Below, piece by piece: positions 60,751-64,000 of a stretch of 64,000 bases of DNA. Location of the stretch: positions 2,232,001 through 2,296,000 of the forward strand of contig NZ_BSNG01000001.1 of NCBI RefSeq assembly GCF_030159855.1. Reading direction: 5' to 3'. Under the pieces are notes generated by a model. It saw only the letters and a list, made by a program, of their open reading frames with translations, ran no database searches and had not been told where the DNA came from. A program made the translations under genes and the position numbers. Position 1 is the stretch's first letter. Every line of letters begins with the position of its first letter. The stretch comes from Devosia yakushimensis. Lineage in GTDB: Bacteria > Pseudomonadota > Alphaproteobacteria > Rhizobiales > Devosiaceae.

Positions 60751-60834
60751 ATGTCATTCCCGCGAAAGCGGGAACCTCCGTTTTCTTTCTCCAACATCCC
60801 GAAACAGAGGTCCCCGCTTTCGCGGGGATGACAT
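60751..60834. repeat. paired REP-like palindrome (GAAAGC loop variant)
   Basis: ATGTCATTCCCGCGAAAGCG then GGAACCTC is mirrored by GAGGTCCCCG and CTTTCGCGGGGATGACAT. The arm loop is GAAAG where other copies in the window have GCAGG. It follows copy 3 of the 75-bp element by 40 nt. Confidence 0.8.
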
Positions 60835-60862
60835 GGTGGGTTGGGCTGAACGCACCGCGCGG

Positions 60863-62086
60863 CTAATACCCCACCGCCCCCAGCACCCCGCCGGCCACGG
60901 CCAACGCCACCACCACCGACCATGGCGGCGCTTTCCACACCATCAGCAGCACGAAGCCCGCCACCGCCAGCACCAGATCGACCGGCCGCACAATCGCGCT
61001 CACCCATACCGGGTCATAGAGCGCCGCGCCCAAAATCCCCACCACGGCGGCATTGGCTCCGCGCATTCCCGCTTGTGCCAAAGGCCGGGCCCGCACCGCA
61101 TCCCAGAAGGGCAGCGTGCCCACCAGCAGCAGGAAGCCCGGCAGAAAGATCGCCACCAGCGCAATGGCCGCTCCCAGCACCCCATTGGGCGCCGGTGCGC
61201 TCACTGCCCCCAGAAACGCGGCAAAGGTGAATAATGGCCCCGGCACGGCCTGCGCCGCGCCATAGCCGATCAGAAACTGGTCCTTGGCCACCCAGCCATT
61301 GCCGACCACTTCGGCGTCGAGCAACGGCAACACCACATGCCCGCCGCCAAAAACCAGCGATCCGGCCCGATAAAATGCGTCGAACAGATTGAGCCCCTGC
61401 GCGCCGACGACGCTTGCCAGCAGCGGCAGGCCGAACAGCAGCACACCGAAAACCACCAGCAGCGCCGCACCCAATCGCTTGCTGATGCCGAATGACAATA
61501 CGGCATGCGTCGCCGCCAGGTCGCCGCGACACCATACCAGCCCCGCCAGAACCCCGAGCGCGATGGCCACCACCTGCCCCAGCGCCCCAGCCAGCAACAT
61601 CGTCACGGCCAGGCCCAATACGGCAATTGCCGAACGCTGCCGGTCCGGGGCCAGGCTCCGCGCCATGCCCCATACGGCCTGCGCCACCACGGCAACTGCC
61701 ACGATCTTGAGCCCATGCAGCACGCCCTGCGCCACCGGCCCTTCCAGCGCCCCTGCCCCCAGGGCCAGCGCCACCAGCAATATGGCCGATGGCAATGTAA
61801 AGGCGGCCCAGGCCGCCAGCGCGCCCAGCGGTCCGCCGCGCCACAGGCCCAGTGCGAAACCGACCTGGCTGGAGGCTGGTCCCGGCAGGAACTGGCAGAG
61901 CGCCACGAGATCGGCATAGCCCTGTTCGTCGATCCAGCGCCGGCGGCTCACCAATTCGTCGCGGAAATAGCCAAGATGGGCAATCGGGCCGCCGAAGGAG
62001 GTCAGGCCAAGTTTGAGAAAGGCCAGGAAGACCTCGCCGGGCGTGCCTTTGGGGGCGCTGGTTGCTTCAGTCAAGGAAGATCCCAC
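60863..62086 (-). CDS. chrA: chromate transporter ChrA-like protein
   Basis: A 407-residue inner-membrane protein with the two-repeat CHR architecture. Repeat one has FLKLGLTSFGGPIAHLGYFRDELV and LCQFLPGPASSQVGFALGLWRGGPLGALAAW. Repeat two has GSLVFGGGHVVLPLLDAEVV and AVPGPLFTFAAFLGA. These are the FGGP and PGP motifs of ChrA exporters, which move chromate out of the cell. Substrate specificity is by family only. The start appears to be a GTG at 62086. No chrB regulator is nearby. Confidence 0.85.
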   Translation of the reverse strand: MGSSLTEATSAPKGTPGEVFLAFLKLGLTSFGGPIAHLGYFRDELVSRRRWIDEQGYADLVALCQFLPGPASSQVGFALGLWRGGPLGALAAWAAFTLPSAILLVALALGAGALEGPVAQGVLHGLKIVAVAVVAQAVWGMARSLAPDRQRSAIAVLGLAVTMLLAGALGQVVAIALGVLAGLVWCRGDLAATHAVLSFGISKRLGAALLVVFGVLLFGLPLLASVVGAQGLNLFDAFYRAGSLVFGGGHVVLPLLDAEVVGNGWVAKDQFLIGYGAAQAVPGPLFTFAAFLGAVSAPAPNGVLGAAIALVAIFLPGFLLLVGTLPFWDAVRARPLAQAGMRGANAAVVGILGAALYDPVWVSAIVRPVDLVLAVAGFVLLMVWKAPPWSVVVALAVAGGVLGAVGY

Positions 62087-62095
62087 CTGGTCGGA

Positions 62096-62989
62096 TTATT
62101 TGGGCAGCACGACCTCCCGGTCGATCACCTGCGTCTCGTAACGTGACGGTATGACAACATCGTTACGCCGCCCAGCGCTGCCACCATCGCCACAGAAATC
62201 ATGGCGATTGGCCCGGTCCACATAGCCCGACATGCGCCGCAGCGCCTCGTCCACGGCCAGCGATTGCTCATGGGGCGTTTCCACCAGCAGATGGTCGAGC
62301 GCATAATTATAGGACTGGTAGCGATAATTCAGCGCCCGCACGAACCAGGCGATGTGAATATCGTTTTCGGCCTTGCGATTGGCCACGTTGCGCGCCTCAT
62401 CCGGCCCCAGCCCGCTGAGATTGGCCAGGGCAATACCGCGCTGCCGGTCCACCTCCACCACTTCGCAGATCGATTTGAACGTGCCGGGCACGGTATCCAT
62501 ATCGGCCGCGATATGGCGCCCCACCGTCGCATAGCGGACGCGCGAGGACTGATATTGTGTCGTCCTGAGCCAGTTGTAGTAACGGTCCACCGTGAAATTG
62601 CGGTCCACCTCCGGCAGGATGCGCGTGCGCTGCCACTCCACCGCCGTATCGTAGAACCAGTCCTTGGCATGGGCCGCGATGAGGAAGCGCCAGACGCGGT
62701 TATGCATCTCGTCTTCCTGGTCGGTCTGGTTGAAATCGGAATAGGGTTCCTTGCGCTGGCGCGCGAGCCAGCCGCCAACGGCAGGCATGGCCGTATCATG
62801 GGTAAAGCTGGGCGCGGCCCGGCCGAAATCACCGACCGGCCGTGCGCCACCGGTGCATCCGGCTACCGGGCCTGCGAGCAGCACAAAACCAGCGGCCCGC
62901 AGCACCGCGCCGAACCTGTCAGCCACGCTTGCGCTTCGGCCGTGACGGGGCGAGCCGCTTGTCAGGCACAGACGGTGTCCCGCGCTCAT
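62096..62989 (-). CDS. lipoprotein-like protein of unknown function
   Basis: A 297-residue protein that I do not recognise. A hydrophobic stretch ends in a lipobox (FVLLAGPVAGC near residue 44), so it is probably lipidated. The ATG at 62989 leaves a long basic head; a GTG about 21 codons downstream (VADRFGAVLRAAGF) would give a more usual lipoprotein signal and may be the true start. The mature part is helical and charged, with WRFLIAAHAKDWFYDTAVEWQRTRILPEVDRNFTVDRYYNWLR. It ends 9 nt before the chrA start in the same direction, so it may be co-transcribed with chrA. Confidence 0.6.
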   Translation of the reverse strand: MSAGHRLCLTSGSPRHGRSASVADRFGAVLRAAGFVLLAGPVAGCTGGARPVGDFGRAAPSFTHDTAMPAVGGWLARQRKEPYSDFNQTDQEDEMHNRVWRFLIAAHAKDWFYDTAVEWQRTRILPEVDRNFTVDRYYNWLRTTQYQSSRVRYATVGRHIAADMDTVPGTFKSICEVVEVDRQRGIALANLSGLGPDEARNVANRKAENDIHIAWFVRALNYRYQSYNYALDHLLVETPHEQSLAVDEALRRMSGYVDRANRHDFCGDGGSAGRRNDVVIPSRYETQVIDREVVLPK

Positions 62990-63303
62990 AACGCACCCCG
63001 GTAAAAATGAATATCTGCGCACCGCCGCTTTGCCTCTTCGCGGTACCGGGCGCCTTCTCACGCAGATTGAATTTGACGAGCTTTCCCAAGCTTGCCTCCA
63101 GCGGTTTGCCCCTTCGTTCCTACCGAAGGCAGCACTCATAGGACCAATCAGTCACGCGACGCCGCTCGCGCTGTCATTCGTACGTGAATCTTTTCACGCC
63201 TACGCATTAAGAGATCGTCAAGGTTAACAGTCTGCTAACGAATCGACGGCAAGAGTGAAGGCGCATCGAATGTGATGCGAATGCGAGTCGATGGTCCCCG
63301 GAT
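62990..63303. other. divergent intergenic region upstream of the DUF2336-like gene
   Basis: This 314-bp gap has no gene. It holds an inverted repeat CGTGAA-tctt-TTCACG (63183-63198) and a near-CtrA site TTAA-CAGTCTG-CTAA (63224-63238), with another TTAA at 63207-63210. Confidence 0.5.
63224..63238 (+). promoter_or_regulatory. near-consensus CtrA-type site
   Basis: TTAA-CAGTCTG-CTAA differs from TTAA-N7-TTAA at one base. It lies 66 nt upstream of the DUF2336-like start, where a regulator could act. Confidence 0.35.
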
Positions 63304-64000
63304 ATGCTTGGTTTTCAGCCCTACGAGACGTTTCAGCTGCTTATCGAGACAGGCGGTGTCGACCGGACCAATACGCTGCTGATCGCGGCCTGTGACGCCT
63401 ATACCCGCCGTGGCAAGCCCACGCCTCCCGAAATGGAACAGTTCGAGGCCCTCGCCAGCCGCCTGTTCCCCACCGCCGCGCCCAATGCCCGGGCCAAGGG
63501 CGCCGCCATTCTGGGCCGCGCCGAAGTACTCTCGCCGGTGCTCGAACGCCTTGTCGTCGACAATATCGGCGACGACCTCAACAGCTTCCTGCAATCGGCG
63601 GCGACGCTGTCCGATCAGACGGCGCTTGAGATCATCGCTCGCGATGATGTCCCTGCCGCCGCAATCGTGGCCACTCGCGCCGACCTCTCCAATGTGGTGC
63701 TGGCCAAGCTGTTCCAGCTCAATTCACGCAAGGTCTACCGCGCTCTCGCCGCCAATACCGCCATCCAGCCGCGCGGTGCCTATCTCAGCGCCCTCGCCCG
63801 TTCCGCCCAGATGGATCACATGGTCGCCGAATCGCTGGCCCAGCGCGACGATTTCGATGCGGCCCTTCTGGCACCGGCATTCTTCGATCTTTCCGATAAT
63901 GACCGGGTCAAGGTCATCAGGGCCTTTGCCGACCGCGACACCCCGGTCGCCCCGATCAGCAAGACCCTGGAACAGCTCACCGTAGCCAGTGCCGACCTCA
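63304..64000 (+). CDS. DUF2336-like protein (5' part, runs off the right edge)
   Basis: The first 232 codons of a helical-repeat protein of DUF2336 type. VLSPVLERLVVDNIGDDLNSFLQSAATLSDQTALEIIARDDVPAAAIVATRADLSNVVLAKLF is the characteristic block, with leucine-rich helices repeating about every 35-40 residues. In alphaproteobacteria some DUF2336 proteins are cell-cycle or c-di-GMP-linked regulators. The ATG at 63304 begins MLGFQPYETFQLLIETGGVDRTNTLLIAACDAYTRRGKP. The C-terminus is outside the window. Confidence 0.65.
   Translation, partial: MLGFQPYETFQLLIETGGVDRTNTLLIAACDAYTRRGKPTPPEMEQFEALASRLFPTAAPNARAKGAAILGRAEVLSPVLERLVVDNIGDDLNSFLQSAATLSDQTALEIIARDDVPAAAIVATRADLSNVVLAKLFQLNSRKVYRALAANTAIQPRGAYLSALARSAQMDHMVAESLAQRDDFDAALLAPAFFDLSDNDRVKVIRAFADRDTPVAPISKTLEQLTVASADL

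Overview
The window looks like chromosomal DNA of a GC-rich alphaproteobacterium of the order Hyphomicrobiales (Rhizobiales), most likely close to Devosia. That placement is inferred from gene content and order: ccmI-ccmE-ccmF-ccmH-degP-response regulator-histidine kinase-glnE in one direction, a FeuP/FeuQ-type two-component pair, CtrA-like boxes of the TTAA-N7-TTAA type, and a complete cluster of the Rhodobacter capsulatus gene transfer agent (RcGTA) type. No rRNA, tRNA, CRISPR array, integrase or transposase was seen.

Layout. 0-8 kb: the 5' part of dusA, a universal stress protein with an FNR-like promoter, an FGGY sugar kinase, a type II NADH dehydrogenase preceded by a 142-bp giant palindrome, a CcdA/CcdB toxin-antitoxin pair with its own palindromic operator, a DMT-family permease and a GH2 beta-mannosidase. 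8-20 kb: a membrane GGDEF-EAL protein whose GGDEF half is degenerate, an ABC exporter, PepN, an orphan PAS histidine kinase and GlnE. 20-28 kb: a two-component system, the DegP-type protease and the cytochrome c maturation genes ccmH, ccmF, ccmE and ccmI. 28-31 kb: a divergent, translationally coupled pair resembling eroded sarcosine-oxidase beta and alpha subunits. 31-35.5 kb: an unrecognised 392-residue protein, a lipoprotein, and feuQ-feuP with a small PepSY-like periplasmic protein.

35.6-50.8 kb: an RcGTA-type cluster read right to left, with terminase (g1, g2), portal (g3), g3.5, prohead protease (g4), capsid (g5), connectors and tail genes (g6-g14), and the large tail-tip protein g15. 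It ends in a lysis gene that overlaps g15 by 8 nt and fuses an N-acetylmuramidase to a holin-like membrane segment. Unusual points are a DUF4160/DUF2442 gene pair inserted in the opposite direction between g3.5 and g3, a 41-codon gene between g3.5 and g4, three long palindromic repeats inside the operon, and a promoter-like region upstream of g1 that is duplicated around a DUF998 membrane-protein gene.

51-64 kb: a TetA-like exporter, an Hsp70-family (YegD-like) protein, a degenerate GGDEF protein with a perfect CtrA box, a YcgN-like cysteine-cluster protein, a class A penicillin-binding protein, a glyoxalase-fold protein, a DUF1214/DUF1254 pair, a ChrA-like chromate transporter, a lipoprotein and the start of a DUF2336-like protein. 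REP-like palindromes are dense here, including three 75-bp copies of one element.

All family calls come from reading motifs and overall sequence. No database search was run.
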